From NCBI GenBank assembly GCA_028015205.1, contig CM051519.1, positions 84,651,539-84,715,538 on the forward strand: 64,000 bases of DNA. Direction: 5' to 3'. A program made the position numbers and the translations under genes. Source of the DNA: Mytilisepta virgata. Its lineage: Eukaryota; Mollusca; Bivalvia; Mytilida; Mytilidae. Below are positions 44,438 through 57,239 of the stretch, one piece after another. How positions within the stretch are numbered: the stretch's first letter is position 1; every line of letters begins with the position of its first letter. The notes under the pieces are model-generated. The model ran no database searches and was not told the origin of the DNA. It saw only the letters and a program-made list of their open reading frames with translations.

Positions 44438-46368
44438 GCATTTCGCATGCGTTTTGAGGCAAGTTTAGAATATGATTTTATTGATTTCATTTAGGTAATA
44501 AAGAAAAGAAAAAAATTATTTTCTTCTGTACAACTGCTGATGTCAAACAGTCACTATTCAATATTCTGTTGGCACAAGTATCGGGATGGAGAATTTCATT
44601 TAATTTCAAACGGATGATTTAAAATTGAGCACTGATCTAATTTTGGTATACAGTTATTGCTGGCAATTGACAGTTTTCAGTGCTAAAAAGCTTACAGCAT
44701 GCTCTCCCAGACGTTTATAAAATCAATGGCTTAATGGCACATAATCCTTTTGTTTAAGTGCTATAAGTTTTAACTGGATGGAATGACATGAAAATACCTA
44801 ACTTTGTCTTTCTGACATACAACAGACATTTATATGAGGACAAAGACTTTAATTTCCCATTCCTCCTTAGCATCAATCGATCTGTTAATGCAGTGTGACT
44901 TACCGTACTATTTTCTGTTTTTGTTGCTTTTATATTGCGGTGACTTGTACTATAAAGGTTAATCTTTTAATGATAAAGTGTAATGTAATACTAACTTGAC
45001 AATACCAGTTTGGATATTCCATAATTAGCTTGAGGCTTTAACAAAGGCTTACGTTTTTAGATTTTTGTTGACACTTAATTCAGACCTGAAACTTGATAAT
45101 GGCAACACGGCTCCAAACAGGTCATCCATCCGGATTTGTCAATAATAATCCTAACCTCTCTCAATTATTGACATTATTAGTTTTAAAAAATTGCCAGTGT
45201 TTTCATTGGAAGCATTAAATATTAAAACATACATAGTATAACGCTGTCACTCATACACCAAAGAGAGGAACAAAAATAGTTTAAGCCATAAATCGAAGTT
45301 CTGCATGGTATAATAATCATAGAATGGACCTGAATATACCAAGTGTGTTTGAGTTATGCAAGTTAAAGTGACCTAAATTCCACTTCAGATGGTTTCCAAA
45401 CTGAATTTCATTGATGATGAATGCCCAAGATTGATATCTTATTATAGAAACAACCATTTTTTTTTTTTTTTTTTTTGGAGGGCATATGCAAGGAATAAAA
45501 TTCTTCGATACCAAATTGGATAAACAAAATATGCACATTTTGTTGATTTACGACTCATTTAGTTGTGGTTATATATGGCCTACAATAACAATCCAAAAAG
45601 TTCAAGAAGGAATTTGAAAAAAAAGGAAGACTTAGATATTTGGAAAAAATGAGACTGCAGGATTTAATACCATCTGAAATCAAGTAATGGTGTATATCTT
45701 CTGAAAAAGGGACATTCTTGCATGCAAAAAAAGAAAACAAAATTCAGTATCATTTCCTTTACCCCTTCCATCCATCCCCACTATATATGCAATGAATTTT
45801 AAAGCAGAAAACCTAAAATGAAACTTGTCTTAAAAAAGAAATAAAAAATCCTATACAGTTCTGCATACATAAATTTTATAGAAAAATCTATGTACATTTA
45901 TAATCTGTGAATGTAAAAATTGATTTGTTCTCTATCATATTTTTCAAGAGCAGAATTTATACTGTTTAGTTATGTAAAAATTTACATTTTAGAATGTATG
46001 ATTTATTGTATAAAAATTGATGATATGGCTGTTAGGGTTTGTACAGTCGGATACCATCACAAGATTAAGTATTGTGGGCATTTCATGTTGACGTCATGGT
46101 ATTTGTCTTCAATGATTGTCTCTGTTGTGTAATTATTACAAGGAAATGTCATAAGTTTACGGAAGTTATTCAGAAAGTATTTCAAGCAGAGAAATTTAAC
46201 AATATCAATCATGTGGAATATGAAAGATTTCATGGTATTACTTTTCCTGAGAAAGTTTCATGTCTATTTTTAAATTGACCAGGAAATAAAAGCCCGAATT
46301 CATGATGATTGATATATGAAATAAAGTCAAATGAACCAGAATTGATACAGAATGCTTTTACTAGTACA
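44438..46368. other. AT-rich stretch downstream of the candidate gene
   Basis: Holds the AATAAA at 44497 and a T-run of about 22 at 45455-45476. ORFs at 45317, 45555, 45920 and 46072 are low-complexity or unsupported. Confidence 0.5.
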
Positions 46369-46560
46369 GTTGAACTTTGGTATCTCAAACACCACCGATT
46401 GGCTTGAACTGTTTTGAAAGTCCTGTCATTTCATGTTAAATATGATAAGTCCTGGTTTCTTGAACATTGATCTTTAGAAAAAGTCAGGACAAAATCATTA
46501 GTCTCGATGATGATAAAATTGTGTGTTTTACCATATAACACTTGAACTGAACAATTTCAT
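46369..46560 (+). mobile_element. Decayed pogo/Tigger-like terminal fragment
   Basis: TACAGTTGAACTTTGGTATC followed by TCAAACACC resembles the CAGTTGAACT...ATCTCGAAC ends of pogo-like elements. No matching opposite end was found, so this is a solo remnant. The right boundary is approximate. Confidence 0.35.
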
Positions 46561-48696
46561 GGACAAGAGTGTTACCTAATACTTACAGATGTGCTTCTAA
46601 CAACATAGATATGATAAAAATAGACTAGTCTGATAGGTAAATGTTTAAATTTGATGTAATAAAGATGTCATGATTTCTGTTAATAAGTAATTAACCTGTT
46701 TAATATTTAATTAAAATGCCTTTCATGGTAATGATCAGTTACACAAACTATTATATGGTATGACATTGACAATTCCATATTTGAATGAACATCAGTAACT
46801 CAAAAAGATTTTGATGGTCTTTTGGAGTTACAGCTATAAAATTTGTTCTGTAACTGAAAATCTGTAGATTAAATGTAGAAGTTAATATGTCCATTTAGTA
46901 ATTGACAAAAATTTAAAATTAACTATTACAAAAATTTAAAATTAACTAGACGTGCATCTCCTGTACATATCACTGGATATTATATACAGAATATAAAATA
47001 TGTGTTTAAGATTTATGATATATTAAGCTTTATTTGCATTAATTTCTGAATTTACAGAAAAAAGTTACTTCATATATTGGTCCTACCTATTGTAGGGGTT
47101 GAATTGCTCGAGTGGCCGATGTAGTTAATCATAACAGTTTATTATAATGGCCTGTGAACACTCAGGCTGTGTGAGTCTAACTTTTGGCAAGGGCTGTTCA
47201 AGTCTAATCCTAATTGACAATGGTTCCATGTTTTCCTCCTTCAGGATTCTATTTCCTTGGTACTGGTAATCGATAAAACCAGCCTCTAAGATATAGACCA
47301 ATACTGCAATGAAAGATCCTAAAACCCCAATATACTCATGGTGTACAACTACGAGATAACATGGGATAACAACTGGGTACTAGATGGAATTATGCTGGAC
47401 TATTAAATTTGTGTTTTGTCTCATATATATTACTAACTTAAAACATCCTCCCCATATAACCAATATTAAATTTTAAGGAAAGCTCATACAGTCAGTGGTT
47501 TGTAAATATTTGATCTAAAGTATGCTGATTTTTATGTTTAGCACAACCATTATTTGTTTGTTTTGACTTGTCATAGTATATCTTTTCCATGTTCATCCTT
47601 CTGATTTTGCATTTTCAAAAGTCAGTCTAAGATTGATTAGATCATCTCAGAATCCAGTGGAATTATTGATATATTTCAGTCTGTGGTGAATTAAATACTC
47701 AAACTGTAACCTGTACACCATTGTTGATGGGAATAGGAAATTGACTTAAACATGTAAAAAATCTTCATTTGCAATGAGCTATTTTCTATAGATGTCATCC
47801 TTTTTCAATAATATGTCTTTTTACCCCAAGTATTAACAAGGTAAGCTGTCACTACTGAAAAAAAGAAAGAATATATGACAGATTAGTTCCTCTGATGACC
47901 CTCGATCAGATTCATGATATAAAATTTGCATCAGTTTGATGGAACCATGCCATGATGACAAAATATATTATTTCGATCAAGATAGATGCCAAGCCTATGG
48001 GAGCCTCTAGTTAGTTTGTTCAGTTACAGCTTAATGACACTAAATGTTTCCCTAATGTTTGTTCCAATTTCAGGACAGTCATGTAGTATTTAGATTCGTG
48101 CTTTTAACTTGTGCATAGCAATTATATTCAGTAATCAACACTTGTTTTTAGGTATTATTCAATAAAAGTATGGAAGAATTGGAAAACAAATTATAGCTAA
48201 CTTAATAAGGCTACCATTTGATTAAAAATCATTGTTGAGAGAAATTGTCACAGCTTGGGAAAAGAGATATTTAGAACTAGATGATGAAACTGTCTAATTA
48301 AGGATGTTGCATGCCATGCCATTTATATGATAAGATGAAATCTTGTTGTTTTCTACAGAAACAAATCTAAGACTTTTAGGTTAAATTGATTGGATCATTG
48401 AAAAGAATGTCAGTGTTTTAATTACTCCTCACTGTGAGATTCTAGTGAACTTGCTCTTGAGAAATTTTTAATGAAGTCTTTTGTAGGATTACAGTTTCAT
48501 TCTGACTGGAAGAAATCAAAGCTAATGGAAAACAGTTTGATTCAGATGATGATTATAGTTGAAGTTTTTTTTTCAGAAGTAAAAAATTTGTATTTTTTTG
48601 CATTGAAAACTTTTGAAATGCACATATCCCAGGGCACATATCAGCTTTTAATTATTGTGTTCAGATTGTAAAACTAATATTTTTAGTTTCCTTGTA
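46561..48696. other. AT-rich stretch with minor repeats
   Basis: A 23-bp tandem duplication lies near 46905-46947 (ACAAAAATTTAAAATTAACT). At 47990-48010, GATGCCAAGCCTATGGGAGC followed by CTCTAG resembles the extreme 3' end of a family-A element. No exons are supported. Confidence 0.45.
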
Positions 48697-49734
48697 CAGT
48701 CGACCCGCGTTACAACGACATTCGTTTTAACGGAATATTCACTTATCGACATAAATATGTCGGGAACAAACGTGCATCCATTATAGAATAACTCTTTATA
48801 ACGGAATATTCGGTATCCGACTCCGACATAACATTCCGGTAACAAACGTGCATAACATAACGTAATTGGTTTCTTTAGAACGACAAAGAATTTGTCGGTA
48901 ACTAGCTGTCATTTTTCCAGGTCACAAAGGTGTTAGATTTTGTCACGCTTGAGATCACAGGTATAAAATAAACATGTCAATCATACATGTAATTACATTA
49001 CAAGATTTACCGACAAGTGTAACAATTTAATTTTATGGCTTCCACTGGCGCTTGGGTAGATTATACCCATATGTTTTTGTTTTTTATTTAACTAATTAAA
49101 TATTTATTATCAATCAATTTTTTACAAAAAAGTTATACTTTTGATGAAACTTCAAAGTTGACCGGTAGCTTTTAATCATTGTTTTAATCAAGTAATAATT
49201 AAAAATCAAAGAAAAAGTTTTGATTTCGTCAACATGTGAACATTGTCAATTTGATCATGTAGAAAAAAAACATTTTAACATATTGTGTGACTAGTGCTTT
49301 TCATGTTTATGTAGTGCAATTTTAATTTATTCTTGTTTTATCTGCTGTCAAAATAAATATTATACTGCTTCACTTGTTTTTCTATTAGTCAAGACCGGTA
49401 AGATAGTAAATTGTACAATTTACTTCATAACAAAACATTACATCTTTCAAAATGGTTTATTTAAAGAAGGAACAAGACAAAATAAAACAATACAAAGATA
49501 TAATTTTGATTTTATTGAAATTAATTACATACATGTATACAAGTAAATAATGTTACAACGATATATTTACCTATACACACCACTAGCTACAAGAATACAC
49601 ATTTTCAGAAAGCTATGATTTAACAAAGGGAGGTAATAACGGAACTCTACATGAAAATTCATTACAACAGCAAATTCAGTTTAACGTCATTGTCGGATGG
49701 TTACAGACTTGGTCGTTGTAACGAGGGTCGACTG
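48697..49734. mobile_element. Non-autonomous pogo/Tigger-like element, 1038 bp
   Basis: Termini CAGTCGACCCGCGTTACAAC and GTTGTAACGAGGGTCGACTG are inverse with one visible mismatch, and each is flanked by TA (48695-48696, 49735-49736). Near the left end GGGAACAAACGTGCAT recurs as GGTAACAAACGTGCAT, a subterminal repeat. No transposase ORF remains. CAGT termini with TA duplication point to the pogo branch of Tc1/mariner. Confidence 0.88.
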
Positions 49735-49736
49735 TA

Positions 49737-51345
49737 TACCCATTTGTGAATTTATGAATAACCTTTTACAGTTCAGCAAGGTAACAAGCACTAGCTACTA
49801 CATGTATAACATGTGATGCCCTATTACTTTAATTGAACCCAAACATAAAGTTCTGAATTGGTATGTAGCAATTCTCTGTAAATTATACACAACAATAAAC
49901 AGACCCATTACTAATAGTACATCTGAAATCAAACCTAACCTTTTCAAAATACAGAAAATTAAATACCTACACCCACATATGTACTGGTAATCAAGTTGAG
50001 AGTATATATTATCTCAGTTTTTGCCAATAAATTTTGTTGTAACCTAAATAATTTCTTTCCTAAATTGTTGGAATTGGATTTTTCACATGACTTTGCTTTC
50101 ACTAATATTAAATGTTGCAAATTATATATTTATCAGAGTGTTTGGTTGTATTCCAACTTTTATAAATCTTCATTGAAAGATATGAAATACCACAGTCTGA
50201 ATCAGATACTTTAAATTTTCAACAAAATTAGAAAGCAGAAATCGTCAAAATATATGATTGCAGGTGTATACATCTTATTTAAAAACTTCAAGTTTTTAAA
50301 TTGTAGTAATATTTTCATGAACTTCTGTTTAGACTTAAAGTTTACATATTGTGTGAAATCTAGGGGGAAATTTCCTTTATTGTCTGATAGTTTAACAAAT
50401 AGGAAGATCAGCTTCATCCCCATGAATTTTTTATACAGAAAATTGTTAATATTCATTTAAATAAGTTTTTCTACAATTGTTGATCTTTTTTATACTCCCT
50501 TATACCATAAAATACGGAGTAAGAAAATGTAATTATATGTCTTGATTTGCATCGGTGAACAAAATTATCCTGGAAGTCAGACTCCAGTTTATTACATTTT
50601 CTTAGGAAAGAGACATTTACAAAACAAATGTTCAGCTGTTTAAGATGTTTAGACCCTTGGGGACAACACCTTTAGGGGTGATATTAAAATTCCAATCCCG
50701 TTATTCAATTTTGAGCATATAATATGAATCCCCATATAAGTTAAAACACCATAGCTTGCATGCTTTAGTAGATTTTACAGACTATATTACAATATCCCCC
50801 GAATTTTTGTAATGCAGGATAATTAATTGCTGTAACATATCAAATTCCATTAAAATTTGTACAGTGTAAACCATTGCAGGGCAATATTGTCATTTATCTC
50901 ATTGATTTGGCTGTTGTTGAAACCTAATGTTGCATCAGAATCTATCATGAATTTTCCATTGTTTTGTTGACATGATATTTTTCTGAAAACCATTTTTTTG
51001 GAGGGGTGGGAGGGTAAAATAATTAACTTTTATTATTACATATACATGTACTTAGTTCATTTATTAATACATTAAGGTATTAGGTTAGTGTCCATCAGAC
51101 AGATCACAGATCATTGAACACAGGATGAAACTGAGGTTATATTATATTTTCCAATATTTTTTATTAACATTTGCATAACACACCAAATCAAAACGTAAAT
51201 GTTGTCAACAATTTGCTTGCTTCTAATAACTTGAAGAGAAGGAGAAAATTATTGAAATTCTACCATTCTCTTTGAGTTTTTTTTGTGAATCTTTTCCTTA
51301 TTTGCTCAAATATAAGAGATTTTTAAAATAAATTGCTTCTACAAA
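49737..51345. other. AT-rich stretch
   Basis: TAAGAAAATGTAAT (50520) and ATTACATTTTCTTA (50592) form a small inverted repeat about 60 bp apart. Overlapping 68- and 81-codon ORFs at 50211-50460 on both strands are unsupported. A G-rich run lies near 51000-51015. Confidence 0.45.
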
Positions 51346-51588
51346 ATCCATCCTCCCAAGTCCGGGTTTAATTTGTATCCACGTTCGTTCCTACAATCCC
51401 CTGACATCACACATTCATATTTTGTGGTTACTTCTCAAGGTCAAAAGAGAATCCATTTGTGTCATAGGTAGAATTTTCTAGGTCACACATCAGGTGGAGA
51501 TATGTTCGACTCGTAAAATATGAATATGTGATGTCAGTGGTTTGTAGGAACGAAAGTGGATACAAAACCTCGACTCGGGAGGATGACA
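51346..51588. mobile_element. Foldback element, about 75-bp arms
   Basis: The left arm (about 51351-51424) contains TTGTATCCACGTTCGTTCCT and CTGACATCACA. The right arm (about 51512-51583) contains AGGAACGAAAGTGGATACAA and TGTGATGTCAG. Ends CCTCCCAAGTCC and CTCGGGAGG are also inverse. The loop is about 85 bp. Non-coding. Confidence 0.85.
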
Positions 51589-53372
51589 AAATCAGGAAAA
51601 AAAAATTAAAAGAATTGAAATTAGAATATTGCTCATTCTTTCCAATAATTTATGACCGAAAATCTTTAAAAAAAATGCATTTTTTTTTTTTATTACCTTT
51701 GGCAAAAAGTAAATGTTATAAGTCTTAGTATTCTCATTGGCTAGAGAAACCATCAATAGCATCCTGAAACTTAAAACAGAAATCTATTTCCTGATATACT
51801 CTTTTTAAAAACTTGAAAACTTAAATTCATTTAAAAAGGAACATGCATTTCATCTGGTTCAAAGAAAATAATCCAGAAATAATTGTTGATTGTATTATTT
51901 AACTGCAATCTGAGCTCTAATTGAAAATTCTAATCATGTTTTTTAATTAAAAAAATGAATTTTAAATGACAGAATATTACTGACTAAGTAGAGACTTCTC
52001 AGATAGTCTGTAATTGGAATTTTCGTTTTTTAATTATTTTATAATGAAACAATCAAGTCCAGAAAGCATACAAAGGTTGATTGCTTCGATTAATTTGCAT
52101 ATTTCAATGTTCTTCAAAGGAAATGTTTGCTGTTATATTAAAAGCTTAGTTTTTATGAAGCATCACTGCAGGAATGACAATTCATCTAATTGTGTGCTCA
52201 GGAAATAAAAAAGTTATGACCAGAGTCTTTTTCAGTTGTTTGGCCAATGTGCTTCAGATTTAGTAGTAAGCAATGGATGACACTCTTATAGAGTGAATCC
52301 AAATGACTATTATCATATATAAGTGAACCGATACTGATTCATACAGCCAGTGTCTTTTTTAAGTTATATTCCTTTCCAAATATTTGATAAAGTGTAATTG
52401 GGAAAAAAATTTTGTAAATTGAATAGCAATACCATTAGTTTTATTTACTACATTTTAAAGATATTTCTAAAGCAAAAAGTTTCAGTCTAAGAATTTTTTT
52501 TGGTGTAAAATTGGAAGTAAATTATACAACAATGCGAGCCATTAACAAACACTTCTTGGATTAATCTGACACTGGGCGAATTGATTAATTGGTCATAATC
52601 TATTGAATCGTAACAACAAGAAGACAGATCTCTCACAAATCAGGAAATAGTCCAATTCAAACAGACATCCCATTTCAAAGTCAATTATCTGATACAGGAA
52701 AACAACATTGTTGTGGCAATATCTATATATAACACATAAGGAAATAGGACGACCATCAAAAGATCTAATGATAACATTCATAGTGATGCGAAGGCTTAAA
52801 ACATATATCGTCCATGTTATTTATCTCTGTCAGTTTCTGGACGATGTAAGAATTAACTTGTTACCGTGATTATATTTTTGTACGATTGAACTTGACGTAG
52901 GACATTTTTATCATTCATCATTTGGTCAGAAAGTATTGCTGAATACTCTAGAGAAATCAGATATGTAGTTACACTATTATTTCCTCCATTGATTTGATAT
53001 CTATATATTCAATTAGTCTCAAGGTCTGAAGTCTTAAGAACAAATGATACACCTTCTTGGCTTTAAGACCTCAAAATGTCTGGAGATTTCAGAAGGGTTC
53101 ATCCAGGGTGCACTAGTGCAACATAATGGAAGTCATTTCTTTGCACAGGGGTATTATTTCAATTGAATTCTGTATCATAATCTGAATAAGTAAGCTGTGC
53201 TGGCTGCCTAGCTTATCTCGCAATCCAAAGTTTTTATGTCAACTTGAAACTGCTGGCTGAAATTATTATTTGTTCTTTTATATCAACACACATTTAAATT
53301 AACAGTAAAACAAAACTGTTTTAAAATTTGTGAAATTTTTGTGTAGAAATGACATAGTGGTGAGATTGGGTA
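51589..53372. other. AT-rich stretch
   Basis: ORFs at 51528, 52014 and 52593 lack splice support. No repeat was seen until the satellite begins. Confidence 0.45.
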
Positions 53373-56072
53373 CATGACCACAAAGGTTACTAAGCCAGTA
53401 ATTGATTGTCAACAGCCTAAAACAAACAAGATTGGCTACATGATCATGAAGGTACTCGGCCAGTAGTTGATTGTCTACAGACTAAAACAAACAAGATTGG
53501 GTACATGACCATACAGGGTACTGAGGCAGTAATTAATTGTCAACATACTAAAACAAACAAGATTGAGTACATGACCATGAAGGTACTTGGCCAGTAGTTG
53601 ATTGTCAACAGCCTAAAACAAACAAGATTGGGTACATGACCATGAAGGTACTCGGCCAGTAGTTGATTGTCAACAGACTAAAACAAACAAGATTGGGTAC
53701 ATGACCATGAAGGTACTCAGCCAGTAGTTGATTGTCAACAGCCTAAAACAAACAAGATTGGGTACATGACCATGAAGGTACTGGGCCAGTAGTTGTTTGT
53801 CAACAGCCTAAAACAAACAAGATTGGGTACATGACCATGAAGGTACTCGGCCAGTAGTTGATTGTCAACAGCCTAAAACAAACAAGATTGGGTACATGAC
53901 CACAAAGGTTACTGAGCCAGTAGTTGATTGTCAACAGCCTAAAACAAACAAGATTGGGTACATGACCATGAAGGTACTCAGCCAGTAGTTGATTGTCAAC
54001 AGCCTAAAACAAACAAGATTGGGTACATGACCATACAGGGTACTGAGCCAGTAATTGATTGTCAACAGACTAAAACAAACAAGATTGGGTACATGACCAT
54101 GAAGGTACTCAGCCAGTAGTTGATTGTCACCAGACTAAAAAAACCAGATTGGGTACATGACCACAAAGTTACTGAGCCATTAATTGATTGTCAACAGCCT
54201 AAAACAAACAAGATTGGGTACATGACCATGAAGGTACTCAGCCAGTAGTTGATTGTCAACAGCCTAAAACAAACAAGATTGGCTACATGACCATGAAGGT
54301 ACTCGGCCAGTAGTTGATTGTCAACAGCCTAAAACAAACAAGATTGGGTACATGACCATGAAGGTACTCGGCCAGTTGTTGATTGTCAACAGACTAAAAC
54401 AAACAAGATTGGGTACATGACCATGAAGGTCCCCGGCCAGTAGTTGATTGTCAACAGCCTAAAACAAACAAGATTGGGTACATGACCATACAGGGTACTG
54501 AGCCAGTAATTGATTGTCAACAGACTAAAACAAACAAGATTGGTTACATGACCACAAAAGTTCCTGAGCCATTAATTGATTGTCAACAGCCTAAAACAAA
54601 CAAGATTGGGTACATGACCATACAGGGTACTCGGCCAGTAGTTGATTGTCAACAGACTAAAACAAACAAGATTGGGTACATGACCACAAAGGTTACTGAG
54701 CCAGTAATTGATTGTCAACAGACTAAAACAAACAAGATTGGGTACATGACCATGAAGGTACTCGGCCAGTAGTTGATTGTCAACAGACTGAAACAAACAA
54801 GATTGGGTACATGACCATGAAGGTACTCGGCCAGTTGTTGATTGTCAACAGACTAAAACAAACAAGATTGGGTACATGACCATGAAGGTCCCCGGCCAGT
54901 AGTTGATTGTCAACAGCCTAAAACAAACAAGATTGGGTACATGACCATACAGGGTACTGAGCCAGTAATTGATTGTCAACAGACTAAAACAAACAAGATT
55001 GGTTACATGACCACAAAAGTTCCTGAGCCATTAATTGATTGTCAACAGCCTAAAACAAACAAGATTGGGTACATGACCATACAGGGTACTCGGCCAGTAG
55101 TTGATTGTCAACAGACTAAAACAAACAAGATTGGGTACATGACCACAAAGGTTACTGAGCCAGTAATTGATTGTCAACAGACTAAAACAAACAAGATTGG
55201 GTACATGACCATGAAGGTACTCGGCCAGTAGTTGATTGTCAACAGACTGAAACAAACAAGATTGGGTACATGACCATGAAGGTACTCGGCCAGTAGTTGA
55301 TTGTCAACAGACTAAAACAAACAAGATTGGGTACATGACCACAAAGGTTACTGAGCCAGTAATTGATTGTCAACAGACTAAAACAAACAAGATTGGGTAC
55401 ATGACCATGAAGGTACTCGGCCAGTTGTTGATTGTCAACAGACTAAAACAAACAAGATTGGGTACATGACCATGAAGGTCCCCGGCCAGTAGTTGATTGT
55501 CAACAGCCTAAAACAAACAAGATTGGGTACATGACCATACAGGGTACTGAGCCAGTAATTGATTGTCAACAGACTAAAACAAACAAGATTGGTTACATGA
55601 CCACAAAAGTTCCTGAGCCATTAATTGATTGTCAACAGCCTAAAACAAACAAGATTGGGTACATGACCATACAGGGTACTCGGCCAGTAGTTGATTGTCA
55701 ACAGACTAAAACAAACAAGATTGGGTACATGACCACAAAGGTTACTGAGCCAGTAATTGATTGTCAACAGACTAAAACAAACAAGATTGGGTACATGACC
55801 ATGAAGGTACTCGGCCAGTAGTTGATTGTCAACAGACTGAAACAAACAAGATTGGGTACATGACCACAAAGGTTACTGAGCCAGTAATTGATTGTCAACA
55901 GCCTAAAACAAACAAGATTAGGTATATGTCCATGAAGGTACTCAGTCAGTAGTTAATTGTCTTAAAATTTCTGAAAACTTGGTGTAGAAATGACAAGTGT
56001 TAAGATTGGGTACATGACCAAAAAAGGTACTTGGCCAATAGTTGATTGTCAGCAGCCTAAAACAAACAAGAC
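53373..56072 (+). repeat. 65-bp satellite array, about 41 units, with higher-order blocks
   Basis: Units read GATTGGGTACATGACCATGA, AGGTACTCGGCCAGTAGTTG, ATTGTCAACAGCCTAAAACA, AACAA. Variant units with CACAAAGGTTACTGAG or CATACAGGGTACTGAG are 66 bp. A 459-bp block (seven units) starting near 54361 recurs at 54820 and again at 55410, apparently identical by eye. Identical 96-codon plus-strand and 74-codon minus-strand ORFs mark each block and arise from runs of 66-bp variants. They are not genes. Confidence 0.93.
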
Positions 56073-56763
56073 AGTATTATCAACTAATTTTTTGAGATTA
56101 AACTTATGTGATATGGTTTTAAAAATCAATTAGTTGAATCACAGTTTTCTTAATTCCATATGAAACTTTTGAAATACAGATTTTAAAAGCACATTCTGAG
56201 TGAGCTATCTATAAGCTGTGTCCTCCAGCTTAACATTAAAAGATACCAATTACTTTTCTGATAGAACACGTCATTCCTTTCTAAACAGGAAATTCCTATA
56301 AAAGCTATTAGTAATAACCAATTTTAGTAAAAAATATCTGTTAATTGTCCCACTTATCAGTTTATGGCACAATTTAATACTTTGAATTTAAGCAAAAAGA
56401 AAAAAAAACCTTTCTTTGTTCTTGTTGATGTATTTTTTAGATGACTAAATTGTGCATTAAACTGATTAGTCTGAATGTTGCTTTATGATGAAAAAGTCTA
56501 CACAAAATAATATTTTGATAAACTCCAAATAGATAGCCTATTGAACTTAGATTTTCTACTAAATTTGTTTTAATGGAGCATTAATACATTTTTCCTGTTT
56601 GGAAAGTAATGATTGTACAAAACAACATGAACATGTACAAGGTATAGTACATTTTTTAAAATCTGTGGGAAAAATTGTGAAAGCTGGCCAGATACTGTAA
56701 ACAACATTATGTAAAGTTTTTAAGTTTGTTATTATGATGACATTGAAATAGTTTTATTACTAT
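56073..56763. other. AT-rich spacer
   Basis: I see nothing supported here. Confidence 0.5.
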
Positions 56764-57239
56764 TATACCTCCCGCAAACAAAGTTGGTGGTGGTGGTGGG
56801 GGGGGGGGGGGGGGGGGGGGGGGGGGTATATAGGAATAACCTTGTCCTTGTACCTTGTAAGCACAACTCCTTCTCAACCATTCAATGGATTTTGATGACA
56901 ATATATTTAAAGGTAGGGCATCATATGTAGATGTGCATGAAGCAAGATAATTATGGCATGGTGCTTGCAAAGGGAGCTAATCCATCTTAAGGGTTTTACA
57001 TGTTTAAAGCTTGTAAGCAACACTTCTCCTAAATTGTTCAATGGATTTTGATGAAACTTTATATGCAAGTTATGCATCATATATAGATGTGCATGAAGCA
57101 AGATAATTATCACATGTATGCTTGCAAAGGGATATAATCCAACTTAAGGGTATTAAATGTTTTAAGCTTGTAAACCCAATTCCTAGTATTGCAAGGGAGG
57201 GGGGGGGGGGTCACTCATTGAGGTAACTCATAGTTCTAG
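56764..57239 (+). mobile_element. Family-C pearl/HINE-like element, short copy
   Basis: The 5' TATACCTCCCGCAAAC is followed by a GGT run, 29 consecutive G (56798-56826) and TATA. Two units of about 155 bp follow (TTGTAAGCACAACTCCT, TTCAATGGATTTTGATGA, GGGCATCATATGTAGATGTG). The subterminal inverse TTGCAAGGGAGG, a G-run, the near-palindrome CACTCATTGAGG and CTAG (57236-57239) close it. The CTGTCCGTCTG run of the 14.9-kb copy is reduced to TTGTCCTTG. A proline-run ORF on the minus strand is the G-run read backwards. Confidence 0.75.

Noticed and set aside
44199..44462. 87-codon minus-strand ORF overlapping the tentative terminal exon
   Set aside because: No splice support; it competes with the plus-strand block, which has a better acceptor, phase match and poly(A) signal.
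45317..45538. 73-codon minus-strand ORF with a lysine run
   Set aside because: The lysine run is the poly(T) tract read backwards; no other support.
54482..55869. Repeated 96-codon plus-strand and 74-82-codon minus-strand ORFs
   Set aside because: They are frames through runs of 66-bp satellite variants and end wherever a 65-bp unit shifts the frame.
6527..56072. CRISPR-like appearance of the 26-, 39- and 65-bp arrays
   Set aside because: Units are contiguous with no unique spacers, variation is spread over the unit, and the DNA is eukaryotic.
56707..56970. Minus-strand ORF with a proline run
   Set aside because: It is the G-run of a family-C element read on the opposite strand.
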